Assembly (NCBI RefSeq): GCF_019654955.1
Contig: NZ_BPEV01000005.1
Location: 1 to 64,000, forward strand
Direction: 5' to 3'
DNA: 64,000 nt
Source: Shewanella sp. KT0246
GTDB lineage: Bacteria; Pseudomonadota; Gammaproteobacteria; Enterobacterales; Shewanellaceae
The notes below the pieces were generated by a model that saw only the letters and a program-made list of their open reading frames with translations, made no database searches and was not told the DNA's origin. Of this stretch, positions 38,460 through 48,247 are shown piece after piece (position 1 is the first letter of the stretch; each line of letters starts with the position of its first letter). The position numbers and the translations under genes were made by a program.

Positions 38460-38479
38460 AAAGAGCCTGGCGGCTCTTT
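38460..38479 (-). terminator. Intrinsic terminator of the Bax-inhibitor-like gene
   Basis: AAAGAGCC / GGCTCTTT has a 4-base loop and is followed on the minus strand by a T-rich run. It lies about 20 bases after the stop of the gene at 38501. Confidence 0.85.
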
Positions 38480-38500
38480 CATTTACAGCCAGCTTGATAT

Positions 38501-39157
38501 TTATTTACGACCCAGAATACGTAAAATTCTGAGGAATAGATTAATAATATCCATGTAAAGTGCTGCTGCACTGTCAATCGCATTATCAACTGTTTTAGGG
38601 ATTTGATTGGCGCGGCCCCAGTCGTAACCAATGTAGCCACAAAATATCAGCACCACTATCCAATCTAATATGCCGTGATGAATACCAAATACATATATTT
38701 CAATCAGTTCAACAATGATCACCAGTAATAAAGCAATGGTTAGCGCACCGGCAATTTTACTGAAAAATGCTGGAAATAAAGTGCCTAAACACATCATCCC
38801 TATAGTGACCAAACCTGTTATTCGAATCGCCTCTGACACTAATGCCGCGTCATACTGGCTCACCACTAAATTAATAATGAAGCCAAATGGCACCACCACA
38901 AAGTTATAACCAATAAAACTGACAATGGGTTTATCAGATGATGAAAAGAGGTAAACACCCAAAAAACATGAGGCAAAGTAACCAATAAAGAAAACCCATG
39001 AATTAACAGACGCAATGGCTTCAGGGGAGATGTTAGTGACCATCCACCAATTAACGCCAAAGCCCCAACATAGGGTTAGGCCAATGACTAAATTGTATAA
39101 AGGGCCACTGATAATGTTATCTGTGGTGTGCCTACGGTCAAAAACGTTCGTTTCCAC
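38501..39157 (-). CDS. Bax inhibitor-1/YccA family membrane protein
   Basis: The 218-residue protein has about seven membrane segments and the family's closing features (CGYIGYDWGRA near the C-terminus, then AAALYMDIINLFLRILRILG). Bacterial relatives are pH-sensitive calcium-leak channels or modulators of FtsH; the role here is unknown. A short intergenic gap follows the DUF4870 gene on the same strand. Confidence 0.88.
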   Translation of the reverse strand: METNVFDRRHTTDNIISGPLYNLVIGLTLCWGFGVNWWMVTNISPEAIASVNSWVFFIGYFASCFLGVYLFSSSDKPIVSFIGYNFVVVPFGFIINLVVSQYDAALVSEAIRITGLVTIGMMCLGTLFPAFFSKIAGALTIALLLVIIVELIEIYVFGIHHGILDWIVVLIFCGYIGYDWGRANQIPKTVDNAIDSAAALYMDIINLFLRILRILGRK

Positions 39158-39257
39158 TTAATATTCCTTTTAAGCTTTACGCTGAAACAGCAAGACGAGC
39201 ACTCGATTAATATAGCCAACTAATCGGTATCGCCTTGCAGAATCTCAGCCCAAACGC

Positions 39258-39608
39258 TTACTTAATTAAACGCAGGGTATAAGGTACCTTGAAGGTATCG
39301 CCTTTTGCAGTTGCTACTGCACCCATAATACAAAACACTAAATGACAAATACCTAAGGCAAACATAAACAGTGCGCCGATGAGAATAAAGGTCAAAATAA
39401 ATGAGATCAAATACGCAATTGTGGAAGTAATCGACCAGTTTAATGCTTCTTTGGCTTGCTCACGAACATAGTTATCATCGGTTTTAACCAGATATAAAAT
39501 CAACCCAGGAATAAAACCAAAAAAGATGGTGCCTATCCAGCATAATAACGCCAGATTTTTTGAATCTTGATTAATCTCTTCTACTTGTAAACTTGTTTCT
39601 TCGCTCAT
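39258..39608 (-). CDS. DUF4870 (Tic20-like) membrane protein
   Basis: The 116-residue protein has a polar N-terminus then three membrane segments (LCWIGTIFFGFIPGLILYLV, STIAYLISFILTFILIGAL, LGICHLVFCIMGAVA). The DNYVREQAKEALNWSI segment is the DUF4870 hallmark. Function is unknown. The start is the ATG with GAGG upstream (MSEETSL), seven codons inside the longest frame. Confidence 0.85.
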   Translation of the reverse strand: MSEETSLQVEEINQDSKNLALLCWIGTIFFGFIPGLILYLVKTDDNYVREQAKEALNWSITSTIAYLISFILTFILIGALFMFALGICHLVFCIMGAVATAKGDTFKVPYTLRLIK

Positions 39609-40102
39609 TGTTGACCTCGTTAAACCCACTATCTAGCAGGTATTATTAAACATTAATAACTAATTGTTACTGAAGGCATATTAGGGATAGTTTGTTACAG
39701 GAAAATGCAAAGAAATAGAGAAATATCAACAACTCGAAAGCTCCTTTTCACTTACTCAATAGCAATCCTTCACTATTCGACTCACAATATGTTTCTGCTG
39801 TTAGATTAACCAGCTGATTAAAGTAGCGCAATAGTTTTTACGCTTTAATTTGAATTTCACGATTTTATATTAAACATTTAAAAACATTAGTTTAGTACTC
39901 TTTTATTCATCAAATAGTTCGTCACTTTAGTTTTAAACGATTAACGCTCACACAAACTTTACCTCAATGATTTATTAATTCGCAATTACCCTTGGAGATT
40001 GGCACATAAAGGTAACTATCAATTAATCCACTCATTTACAGTATCCGCAGAAGAGATTAACCCCATTAATCTCATTTCCTTTTAAGTGAGCAACTAAAAC
40101 CT
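39609..40102. other. 494-base intergenic region before a GGDEF gene
   Basis: AT-rich, with no gene seen. A perfect 8-bp hairpin, GAGATTAA-CCCCA-TTAATCTC (40053-40073), sits about 30 bases upstream of the GGDEF start codon, probably in its leader. Confidence 0.5.
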
Positions 40103-42064
40103 ATGCATAATACCCTGCGAAATAAGAATATCCGTGTATTCAAACTTATTTTTAGCATCGTACTGATCTTTGGGATCAGCTTAGGCCTATATGTTTTTAA
40201 TCAATACCTGCGGATTGAGGCGGACCAATCAACTCGCACTAATGAGAGCCATAATCAGCGCCTTGCTTTTGCCTCTGAACAATTATCAAGTGAGGTGGAA
40301 GATGTCGATGACATCATTAAAAAAATATCCACCAGCCCACAGGTCCAGCTATTCACAGAAACGACTAATTCGCGCAATCGTACTGCTTTAGAAAATATGT
40401 TTTATTTCATTATGAAGAACGAAAATGTCTACTCACAAATACGCTATTTGAATGAGGCAGGAATTGAGCAAATAAGAGTGAATAGCACCCAAAATAGCAT
40501 TGAGCGAATACCATCAACTCAATTAGAGAACAAATCAAAACGTCCATATTTTTTATATGCACAGCAGCTTAAAAAAGGGGAAATTGGTACTTGGCCAGTG
40601 GATATTGACGTTAAAAATGGTCAAATCAGTAAGCCTATTCAAAGCAGTTTAAGAATTATGACACCTGTCTATCATCAATCTGTGCGTCAAGGTTATATAG
40701 TGGTTAACCTTAGCGTGACCAATATTCTTAACACCTTTGATGAAATGCAAAGTGAGAACTTTATTACGCGAATTATTGATGAAAATGGCAATATACTCGC
40801 CAGTGACAACCCATCTGAAGTATTAAGCCATTTAATCGCAGGAGCTGAACAATATAATCTTAAAAATACTGTTCCAATTTTATGGCAACAAATTTTGTCA
40901 TCGGATGAAGGTCGGTTAACTACTGATGATAAAACCTATTCATATACTGAATTAGGCTTAAATGAGGTTTATGCTCATTTAGGAAAGTACATTGTTATTA
41001 CCACACCAACGAGTTCAGCCTACGTAGTCGAGCAAAAAAAGAACCTATTTATTATTGCCTCTTTATTATTACTGCTCCTTTTAGGCGTCAGTGGCTACAT
41101 TTTTAAACTGTATAATAATCATGAAAATAACCTGATGAGTGAACAACTCATGGAAGCGGCCTTCAATGGTGTGGCTGGCGTTATTATTACCGACAAGCAC
41201 TACAAATTAATCAAAACTAACCAGCAATTTGTGCGCGTTTCAGGTTTCACTCACAACGAGTTAATCGGTGAGCCACTCAGTAAGCTTAACTTTCACCTTT
41301 CGCAGGCCGAAATTACAGACATTGAGCACTATTTACAGCAAGGCTGCTGGCAAGGTGAAATTATGGGACAAAACAAATTAGGCGATGACTATGCACTAAT
41401 GGCTCGTATTCAAGTTTTAAGAAATGGTTTAGGCGCTGTAGAAAAATATGTGATTACATTTACTGACATTACTCAGCGCAAACATCTTGAAGAAAAGCTA
41501 CGAAAACAAAGCGAGTCAGACCCTTTAACAGGCTTATGGAATCGTAGAAAATTTGATAATGAACTGAACAGCTTGAGCCTATTTACCAAACGATACCCGA
41601 ATGCTCAAGCCTGTTTGGGAATCATCGATATTGATCACTTCAAAAATATTAATGACACTTACGGTCACGATATTGGTGATTTAGCTCTGACTAACTTAGC
41701 CGAACTGTTAATTGTTCAATGTCGTGAAACAGACTTATTTGCTAGAGTCGGCGGCGAAGAGTTTGCCTTATTGATGCCTAACACCAGCATAGAACACGCG
41801 CATGAGGTGTTAAATAGGCTTAAAGATGTCATTCAGTCTAGTAATATATTGCCATTCACCATTAGTGGTGGCATCGCTAAAATCACAGGTGACGCCGCAC
41901 TTGCTTATAAACATGCAGATATCGCCTTATATAGCGCCAAAAAGGCGGGGCGTAATTTGATAAAGCAATTTGATGCAAGCTCCTCAGAGCATAAAGCTAA
42001 ATTAGCCATAGTTAGTCATCAGCGTTATCCAAATGCGAATGACGATATGGTAATTAGTCAATAA
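40103..42064 (+). CDS. Membrane-bound diguanylate cyclase, Cache-like sensor, PAS, GGDEF
   Basis: The 653-residue protein has TM1 (about 11-34), a periplasmic Cache-like domain (about 35-305), TM2 (LFIIASLLLLLLLGVSGYIF), a PAS domain (about 350-455) and a GGDEF domain with GGEEF as the active loop. RETD stands five residues before GGEEF, a complete inhibitory I-site. It should make cyclic di-GMP in response to an external signal and be product-inhibited. No EAL domain. Confidence 0.93.
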   Translation: MHNTLRNKNIRVFKLIFSIVLIFGISLGLYVFNQYLRIEADQSTRTNESHNQRLAFASEQLSSEVEDVDDIIKKISTSPQVQLFTETTNSRNRTALENMFYFIMKNENVYSQIRYLNEAGIEQIRVNSTQNSIERIPSTQLENKSKRPYFLYAQQLKKGEIGTWPVDIDVKNGQISKPIQSSLRIMTPVYHQSVRQGYIVVNLSVTNILNTFDEMQSENFITRIIDENGNILASDNPSEVLSHLIAGAEQYNLKNTVPILWQQILSSDEGRLTTDDKTYSYTELGLNEVYAHLGKYIVITTPTSSAYVVEQKKNLFIIASLLLLLLLGVSGYIFKLYNNHENNLMSEQLMEAAFNGVAGVIITDKHYKLIKTNQQFVRVSGFTHNELIGEPLSKLNFHLSQAEITDIEHYLQQGCWQGEIMGQNKLGDDYALMARIQVLRNGLGAVEKYVITFTDITQRKHLEEKLRKQSESDPLTGLWNRRKFDNELNSLSLFTKRYPNAQACLGIIDIDHFKNINDTYGHDIGDLALTNLAELLIVQCRETDLFARVGGEEFALLMPNTSIEHAHEVLNRLKDVIQSSNILPFTISGGIAKITGDAALAYKHADIALYSAKKAGRNLIKQFDASSSEHKAKLAIVSHQRYPNANDDMVISQ

Positions 42065-42100
42065 CACAGTAAACAATATATACGACTAATGAAACTAAGC

Positions 42101-42137
42101 TCGATGACGTATTAATTAAGAATTAGTCCGTCATCGA
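42101..42137. terminator. Probable hairpin terminator between convergent genes
   Basis: The 9-bp arms TCGATGACG / CGTCATCGA lie between the convergent GGDEF and ModA-like genes. The T-runs are weak on both strands, so termination strength is uncertain. Confidence 0.5.
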
Positions 42138-42163
42138 TCAATTTATAAAATTTCAATAGATAT

Positions 42164-42961
42164 TTATAGAAGCGGAGTATCAAAGCCATATTTTGACAAA
42201 ATAGCCTGTCCCTCTGTGGACAGAATAAAATGAGCTAAACCTGCCGCATCAGGATTAGCGTCATTAATCAATGTCAGACCATATTGTGCCCCCACAGATA
42301 TAGCATCTGGCACGGTAATAATTTGTAACGCAGGTACTTCTTTTTGCGCCAATACTGCATTAGTACAGTACGTTAAAAAGATATCAGCTTGGTTATTTTC
42401 CATCACCCATCCATAAGGGTTTCGTCCTTCAGGTGCTTTGGCAGAGTTTTCTCCTCCTGTTAATTGCAAAGCTTTAGCCTGAAGTGCCTTTTCGGCACCC
42501 ACTTGAACTTTTTCAGCTCGTGCAAATAATTTCCATGCATAATCACCCGCCGGATCTGCTTTTGGAGTTGAGGTACCGACTCTGACGTCTTCCTCTAACA
42601 TTTTATCTAACAAACGTTCACTGCTAACAGTAATATTCTCTTGAGCAATCGCACATAATTTATTGCCAGCAAAACGAACAACTGGGCCAGATTTACCCGC
42701 TTTATTTAACGTGCTTGGATGCTTCATATTTGCTGACGCATACAAATCTACGTGTTCCCCTTGCTCTATGCGTTTACGCAATAAACCCGAAGGTGCAAAC
42801 TGTGAGGTAATATTCACTTCATAGGTACTTTGATAACTGCCAACGAGCTCTGTCATTGCCGTTTTTAAACTACCAGCGGCTCTAAACTCAACCTCTTCAG
42901 ATGCAATCACATTCATTGAAACCGGGGTTAGTAACACCGCCGCGACTATCCATTTATTCAT
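42164..42961 (-). CDS. ModA-like periplasmic substrate-binding protein, orphan
   Basis: The 265-residue protein has a signal peptide (MNKWIVAAVLLTPVSMNVIAS). Its fold matches molybdate-binding ModA proteins (EFRAAGSLKTAMTELVGSYQ at the start, SGLLRKRIEQGEHVDLYASAN). No modB or modC lies near. It could bind molybdate, tungstate or another oxyanion or small ligand. I start at ATG with GAGGGAAAT upstream, 18 codons inside the longest frame. Confidence 0.85.
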   Translation of the reverse strand: MNKWIVAAVLLTPVSMNVIASEEVEFRAAGSLKTAMTELVGSYQSTYEVNITSQFAPSGLLRKRIEQGEHVDLYASANMKHPSTLNKAGKSGPVVRFAGNKLCAIAQENITVSSERLLDKMLEEDVRVGTSTPKADPAGDYAWKLFARAEKVQVGAEKALQAKALQLTGGENSAKAPEGRNPYGWVMENNQADIFLTYCTNAVLAQKEVPALQIITVPDAISVGAQYGLTLINDANPDAAGLAHFILSTEGQAILSKYGFDTPLL

Positions 42962-43655
42962 ATTTCCCTCAGACTTTTTAAAACTATCATTCACCAATAA
43001 ACGACACAAAAGCACTCGCCCAATTCAACATTTATCCAAAGCATGACCTAGGACTCTGTATTATTTATATTGAGTACTCTGCCTTTTCAAATTAGCTCAA
43101 TCAAAACTTAACTTGTAAAACTGCCTTAATATAAGCGCTAAGCTCTATATTATTTGACGATTTACATTAATCTTTTTTATCGCAACAAAAATCGTTCGCC
43201 ATCGCAAATTTAAAGATTTATATCAATAATTTACACTTGTAGAGTTCGAGAAAAATTAATTGTCATCATCAACTATTACTCTGCATGCTCTCTATATGGA
43301 ACAAGCATTTTTTTAAAAGTGAATATAAGTGCTTGGAACGTTTAACTAGATTAGTGTCGAGCAAAATTAAACTTATCTATTTTCACGCCGATAACTCATT
43401 AGGTTAAAGAACCCAAAATTTATAAAAAGTTTTCATGAAAACTCAGACTGCGATCTGCCTCGAATTAATCGCACTGAATTCTCGTTACCATGCGACTTTT
43501 ATGGGATGTATTCGGCTTTAAATGAAATATCGACGCTAAAATTGCGACTTTAAAAATATTTAACCCGAATAAACATATACTCATATATCAGTACAGCAAA
43601 ACACAACAAACTGACATGCAACCAAGCATTCAATTGTTGCCAAGGAATGACTGAA
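42962..43655. other. 694-base intergenic region with a sigma-28 promoter
   Basis: AT-rich divergent region between the ModA-like gene and a chemoreceptor. It holds the sigma-28 promoter match at 43368-43394. No gene is supportable. Confidence 0.5.
43368..43394 (+). promoter_or_regulatory. Sigma-28 (FliA) promoter for chemoreceptor
   Basis: TAAACTTA, an 11-base spacer and a perfect GCCGATAA match the FliA consensus (TAAAGTTT-N11-GCCGATAA). It lies about 260 bases upstream of the chemoreceptor start. It implies co-expression with flagellar class-3 genes and a long leader. Confidence 0.75.
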
Positions 43656-45110
43656 ATGAAACAGATTAACTTTCGTAAAGTAGACGCCATACTCATCAAG
43701 CTCAGTTTGAACGGTAAATTCTGGGTAATTTGTGCGCTTGTTACTGCGCTAACCGCTTTAGTCGCCATCAGCAATTACCTAAATACCACTGCACAAATTG
43801 AACAGTCTTCTCAGCAATTTGCACAAACTCGTATCGATGCTTTTGCCCAAAGTGCGCAAGTTCAAGGCCTATCAGAACAAGCTTTAAATGAGTTTGCTCA
43901 GTCAATCGATGCTCGCGTTTCCTATTCCGCTGAAAACCGCCGCAGTGGCGACAACATTACTGTTAGTGCTCCTGCCGGAAACCAACACCTCGTCAGCACT
44001 ATTAATGTCGCAAAGATGGAAGATGCAGTACTCTCAAGTGCAAATAACTTATTAATATACGCTTTCCTTAGTCTGTTACCGCTGTATTTAGTCTGCTATT
44101 GGACTTCTACCTCACTGGGCGGTGGCTTATGGGATATGTATGTGGCAATCAAGCGCTTAGCTGATGGTGACCTGACTTGCAGACTTAATTTTTTTGGCAC
44201 CGATGATTTCAGTTTAATCGCACGCGAGATTGATCGCAGCGCAGATAATATGAGTGAAATGGTCACAGCGATTGCCGCTAACGCACACACTCTGTCAGAA
44301 GCCGCTAATGAATTTAATCAACAGGCCAATCAAAGCGAAGAACTGACTCAATTCCAGCATGAGTTTTTAGATACGGTATCGGTCGCAATGACACAAATGA
44401 CCGCCGCTATCGAAGAAGTTTCTAATAATGCCAGTAGCACTTCAGACCAAAGCCAGCAAAATTCAACTCAAGCCAGTAACAGTCAAGCGCAAATTGTTGA
44501 AGCGGTTAACCGTATTGGTACTCTCACTAGTCGTATTTCAGAAGCCTCAACCTCTGTAGGCGAGTTATCCCAAGCTGCTGCCAATATTGGTGCGGTTGTG
44601 ACAACAATTAATAGTATTTCTGAGCAAACAAATTTACTGGCATTGAATGCAGCCATTGAGGCTGCGCGCGCTGGGGAACAAGGTCGAGGTTTTGCAGTCG
44701 TTGCCGATGAAGTTCGCACCCTTGCAAGTCGAACCCAACAAGCCACGGTTGAAATTCAAACCATGATTGAAGGGCTGCAAAAAGACACCAATACTTTATC
44801 GCATATTACTACCGATATTGTTTCTCAAGCCGATCAAGGCAGAACAGCGATTGAATCTGTAGGCCAAGATGTAGATAACATGGTGGACTCAATTAGCCAT
44901 GTATTTGATATGAGCTCGCAAATTGCAGCATCTTCAGAAGAACAAAGTGCCGCTTCACGTGATATTGCGGGACAGTTAAATGATATTCGTGGTCAGGCAG
45001 AAACCATTCGAGAAACAGCACACCGCTCGGTATCTCTAGCGGCCAATTTATCACAATCATCTGCAGGCCTTGATGATATTTTGAAGCAATATACCCTTGC
45101 AGAAAAGTAA
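43656..45110 (+). CDS. Methyl-accepting chemotaxis protein, short sensor
   Basis: The 484-residue transducer has TM1 (about 22-42), a short periplasmic region of about 95 residues, TM2 (about 134-152), HAMP, and a signalling domain with [20 protein letters not shown]. The sensor is not a recognised Cache or four-helix type; the ligand is unknown. The second ATG has AAGGA at the right distance, so I use it over the one three codons earlier. A sigma-28 promoter lies upstream. Confidence 0.92.
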   Translation: MKQINFRKVDAILIKLSLNGKFWVICALVTALTALVAISNYLNTTAQIEQSSQQFAQTRIDAFAQSAQVQGLSEQALNEFAQSIDARVSYSAENRRSGDNITVSAPAGNQHLVSTINVAKMEDAVLSSANNLLIYAFLSLLPLYLVCYWTSTSLGGGLWDMYVAIKRLADGDLTCRLNFFGTDDFSLIAREIDRSADNMSEMVTAIAANAHTLSEAANEFNQQANQSEELTQFQHEFLDTVSVAMTQMTAAIEEVSNNASSTSDQSQQNSTQASNSQAQIVEAVNRIGTLTSRISEASTSVGELSQAAANIGAVVTTINSISEQTNLLALNAAIEAARAGEQGRGFAVVADEVRTLASRTQQATVEIQTMIEGLQKDTNTLSHITTDIVSQADQGRTAIESVGQDVDNMVDSISHVFDMSSQIAASSEEQSAASRDIAGQLNDIRGQAETIRETAHRSVSLAANLSQSSAGLDDILKQYTLAEK

Positions 45111-45133
45111 TCTCTAGACTACATAAAATCATA

Positions 45134-45161
45134 AAAAAACCAGCATGAATGCTGGTTTTTT
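45134..45161. terminator. Bidirectional terminator
   Basis: AAAAAACCAGCA / TGCTGGTTTTTT lies between the convergent chemoreceptor and phosphorylase genes. Confidence 0.9.
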
Positions 45162-45179
45162 TATTCTTGATGGCGAACT

Positions 45180-46922
45180 TTACGCCACATTACTTATCCA
45201 TACCGTTTGATAAGGCTCTAGTAACTGCACTGCGGTAATATCACTAATCACTTCACCATCGATTAAATCAAACCAAGTTTCAGTACCGATCAAGTTAAGC
45301 TCAGCTAACGGTAAATCCATAGGTTGATCGGTAATATTACTGATACAAAAAATGCTCTGCCTACGATCACGGCTTTGACGCCAAAATCCAAATAACTGCA
45401 AGCCCAAATGCAAGGTAAACTGGGTGGCATTGGGATTAAAGGCTTTCTGATTGGTTCGAATACTAATGAGCTTAGTCAATGACGCTAACACTTTACTGTG
45501 ACTATTTCGCTCATCAGATAGCAAACCATTTAGCGTGTGGTAATCCCAGCGATGACGGTTAATCGATCGGTTATGGGAAGTATTTGCCAGCTTTTCATAA
45601 TCATTTTCAGTGCCTAACAGGCTATGAATATAAATCCCTGGAATGCCTTCAAGGCCGAGCATAATCGCATGAGCACAAGTAAACCGTGCTAGCCCAAACT
45701 GATCTTTACCCTTAGTGGTGCCCTGTAGCGCATCAATGAGCGCAATGTTTATTTCATAAGGCTTTTTCTGGCCATCTTCACTGGTTCTACTGGAGATTTT
45801 CCCACCAAATAATGCCATGGTTTCAACTAGCGACTTGACCTCCTCATCCTCCAATATTCCTTCAACAGGTCTTAAACCCACACCATCATGGGAAGCAATA
45901 AAGTTAAAGTAAGTTGTACCATCTTGAGCTGGCGGCATACTCATTTGCCAGCGTTTCAAATACAAGCAACTACCTGTAATTAATGTATTTATCAGTAACG
46001 GAGGCAATGAGAAATTGTAAATGCAATGGGCTTCATTGGCGTTACCAAAATAGGTCAGGTTTTGAGTATTTGGAATATTAGTTTCGGTGATGACTACAGC
46101 ATCATGTTGTGCATGCTCTATAAGGGTGCGCAGTAAGCGGATGACCTCATGGGTTTGTGGCAAGTTAATGGATTTAGTCCCAACAATTTTCCATAAAAAA
46201 GCCACCGCATCTAAACGAAATATGTTCACTCCGGCATCGAGATATTGGCGAATAATTCGTACAAATTCCATCATGACTTGCGGATTTCGGAAGTCAAAAT
46301 CAACTTGGTCGTGACTGAATGTACACCATACCTGCTGCCAACCTTTGCTGGTGTGAGTCGGTCTTAATAATTCTGAGGTTCTCGGGCGAACGACTTGAGA
46401 TAAGTCATCATTAATATTAGCGGTAAAAAAGTAGTCATGACCGACACCTTCGCCTTTAATAAAATTTTGGAACCATGCACTACGGCTAGAGCAATGGTTA
46501 ATCACTAAATCAGACATCAACCGTCGCTTGTTGGCAATGGTTTTAATGTCAGACCAATCCCCTAAACCGTCATTAACACTGGAGTAATCAATCACTGCAA
46601 AACCATCATCTGAACTAAATGGAAAAAACGGTAAAATATGCACCGAATTAATGCACTCAAGATGGGTATTCATAAATTCTGACAAGGTCGCTAACGGCTT
46701 TTGATCAGTGCAAATGATGCTATCACCATAAGTAATCATCACCACATCTTGCTCAGACCAATGGTTACTATAGGGCTTTGGGGTAAAGCCACCTTGCTCA
46801 ATACGCATAGTATCAATTAACGATTCAGCTAATTCATCGCTAGATTGCTTAAGCTCAACATCTTTATAAATACAATCAAGCTGTTGAATAAGTTTGTGTT
46901 TTAAACTTTCAATTTCAGTCAT
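45180..46922 (-). CDS. GH13_18 sucrose-phosphorylase-family enzyme, likely glucosylglycerate phosphorylase
   Basis: This is a 580-residue alpha-glucan-type barrel. Signatures are a substrate Asp loop ([19 protein letters not shown]), the catalytic nucleophile Asp in [11 protein letters not shown], an acid/base Glu in VVITETNIP, and a transition-state Asp in [10 protein letters not shown]. The family splits disaccharides with phosphate. Its neighbours make glucosyl-phosphoglycerate and remove a phosphate, so glucosylglycerate phosphorolysis is the best guess; sucrose is the alternative. I start at ATG 46922 (AGAAG upstream); 46940 is possible. Confidence 0.88.
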   Translation of the reverse strand: MTEIESLKHKLIQQLDCIYKDVELKQSSDELAESLIDTMRIEQGGFTPKPYSNHWSEQDVVMITYGDSIICTDQKPLATLSEFMNTHLECINSVHILPFFPFSSDDGFAVIDYSSVNDGLGDWSDIKTIANKRRLMSDLVINHCSSRSAWFQNFIKGEGVGHDYFFTANINDDLSQVVRPRTSELLRPTHTSKGWQQVWCTFSHDQVDFDFRNPQVMMEFVRIIRQYLDAGVNIFRLDAVAFLWKIVGTKSINLPQTHEVIRLLRTLIEHAQHDAVVITETNIPNTQNLTYFGNANEAHCIYNFSLPPLLINTLITGSCLYLKRWQMSMPPAQDGTTYFNFIASHDGVGLRPVEGILEDEEVKSLVETMALFGGKISSRTSEDGQKKPYEINIALIDALQGTTKGKDQFGLARFTCAHAIMLGLEGIPGIYIHSLLGTENDYEKLANTSHNRSINRHRWDYHTLNGLLSDERNSHSKVLASLTKLISIRTNQKAFNPNATQFTLHLGLQLFGFWRQSRDRRQSIFCISNITDQPMDLPLAELNLIGTETWFDLIDGEVISDITAVQLLEPYQTVWISNVA

Positions 46923-47025
46923 AAGTTTTTCTTCTAACATTATTACTTACTGTAAGCCACTTGATGATACTTAACCCAAGGGGCTCACAGTAAAAACGAT
47001 AGGCCAGAAAATCCAATCATTAGTC

Positions 47026-48246
47026 TTACATGAACTCGGCATTATCTGCTTCAACCGCTGCTTTAAGCTGTTCAAGCACATCTGGCATAGCACTGATTAC
47101 ACGACTCCACGTCGGCATAAACGGGGTTTCCATCGGGTTATCTAAAAAGCGCTGACCTGCTGTAACAATATTTTGAGTGAACATTTCGACGGCTTTTTCT
47201 TCAGTATGGATGTCAGTAGTTAATCCATTCATTAAGGCATCATTATGGTAGGTTTCTACGTAATCGAGTGCGATTCGATAATAGGTCGCTTTTAATGTTC
47301 TAAAGGCTTCTGTATTAAAGGTTTCACCCTGAGTCGCTAATTTTCTAAAAAAGGCTTTAGTAATATCTATCGACATTTTAGATAACCCTTCTTCGGCATT
47401 ATCTAACGACAAGTCTTGATGTTTATGATCGTAATTATCTGCAATATCTACCTGACAAATACGATTGTGGGCATAGTTACGGTGCATTTCACTGAGCACC
47501 CCAATTTCAAGGCCCCAGTCACTTGGAATACGTAGGTCGTTTAACACATCACGGCGGAATGAAAACTCTCCAGCTAATGGATAACGAAAGCTATCCATAT
47601 ATTCTAAATAATCGTTATGACCCACGACTCTTTGCAAAGCTTTAATCAATGGCGTGACCAGTAAGCGTGATACTCGACCATTAATTTTTCCATCAGACAT
47701 GCGGGCATAAAAGCCTTTACTGAATTCGTAGTTAAATTGTGGATTTGCCACCGGATACAAGAGACGTGCTAATAAAGATTTTTCATAGGTAACGATATCG
47801 CAGTCATGCAATGCCACCGATTCAGTTTTACCCGATGCTAAGGTGTAGCCCATGCAATACCACACATTTCGCCCCTTACCGAGCTCTTTGGGGGCTAAAC
47901 CTAGTTTACTCAGCTTGGCATCTAATGCCTGTAACCTAGGGCCATCATTCCACAACACTCTATGATGCTGCGGCAATTGATTAAAGAAGCTTAACGCTTG
48001 CTTATACTGTTCTTTATCAGCTCTATCGAGACCAATTACAATTTCATTAAGATAAGGCACTTCTTTCAGTTGATTAATAATTTGAGGTAATGCTTCACCT
48101 TCTAGCTCAGAATATAGTGAAGGCAAGATTAAGCCTAAAGGACGAGTTTTAGAAAACTTCATCAAGTCCTTTTCCATTTCTTCATGGGTACGCTGAGTTA
48201 AATTATGTAGCGTAGTAACAATGCCATTTTGATAAAAATCAGCCAT
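47026..48246 (-). CDS. Glucosyl-3-phosphoglycerate synthase-like glycosyltransferase
   Basis: The 406-residue GT-A glycosyltransferase has the nucleotide-sugar region LILPSLYSELEGEALP and the DxD motif in VALHDCDIVTY. The acceptor and active-site segments EFSFRRDVLNDLRIPSDWGLEIG are also present. It resembles GpgS, which joins a nucleotide glucose to 3-phosphoglycerate. It starts after GAGGAGGC, one base after the phosphatase stop, so the genes are coupled. Confidence 0.85.
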   Translation of the reverse strand: MADFYQNGIVTTLHNLTQRTHEEMEKDLMKFSKTRPLGLILPSLYSELEGEALPQIINQLKEVPYLNEIVIGLDRADKEQYKQALSFFNQLPQHHRVLWNDGPRLQALDAKLSKLGLAPKELGKGRNVWYCMGYTLASGKTESVALHDCDIVTYEKSLLARLLYPVANPQFNYEFSKGFYARMSDGKINGRVSRLLVTPLIKALQRVVGHNDYLEYMDSFRYPLAGEFSFRRDVLNDLRIPSDWGLEIGVLSEMHRNYAHNRICQVDIADNYDHKHQDLSLDNAEEGLSKMSIDITKAFFRKLATQGETFNTEAFRTLKATYYRIALDYVETYHNDALMNGLTTDIHTEEKAVEMFTQNIVTAGQRFLDNPMETPFMPTWSRVISAMPDVLEQLKAAVEADNAEFM

Positions 48247-48247
48247 G

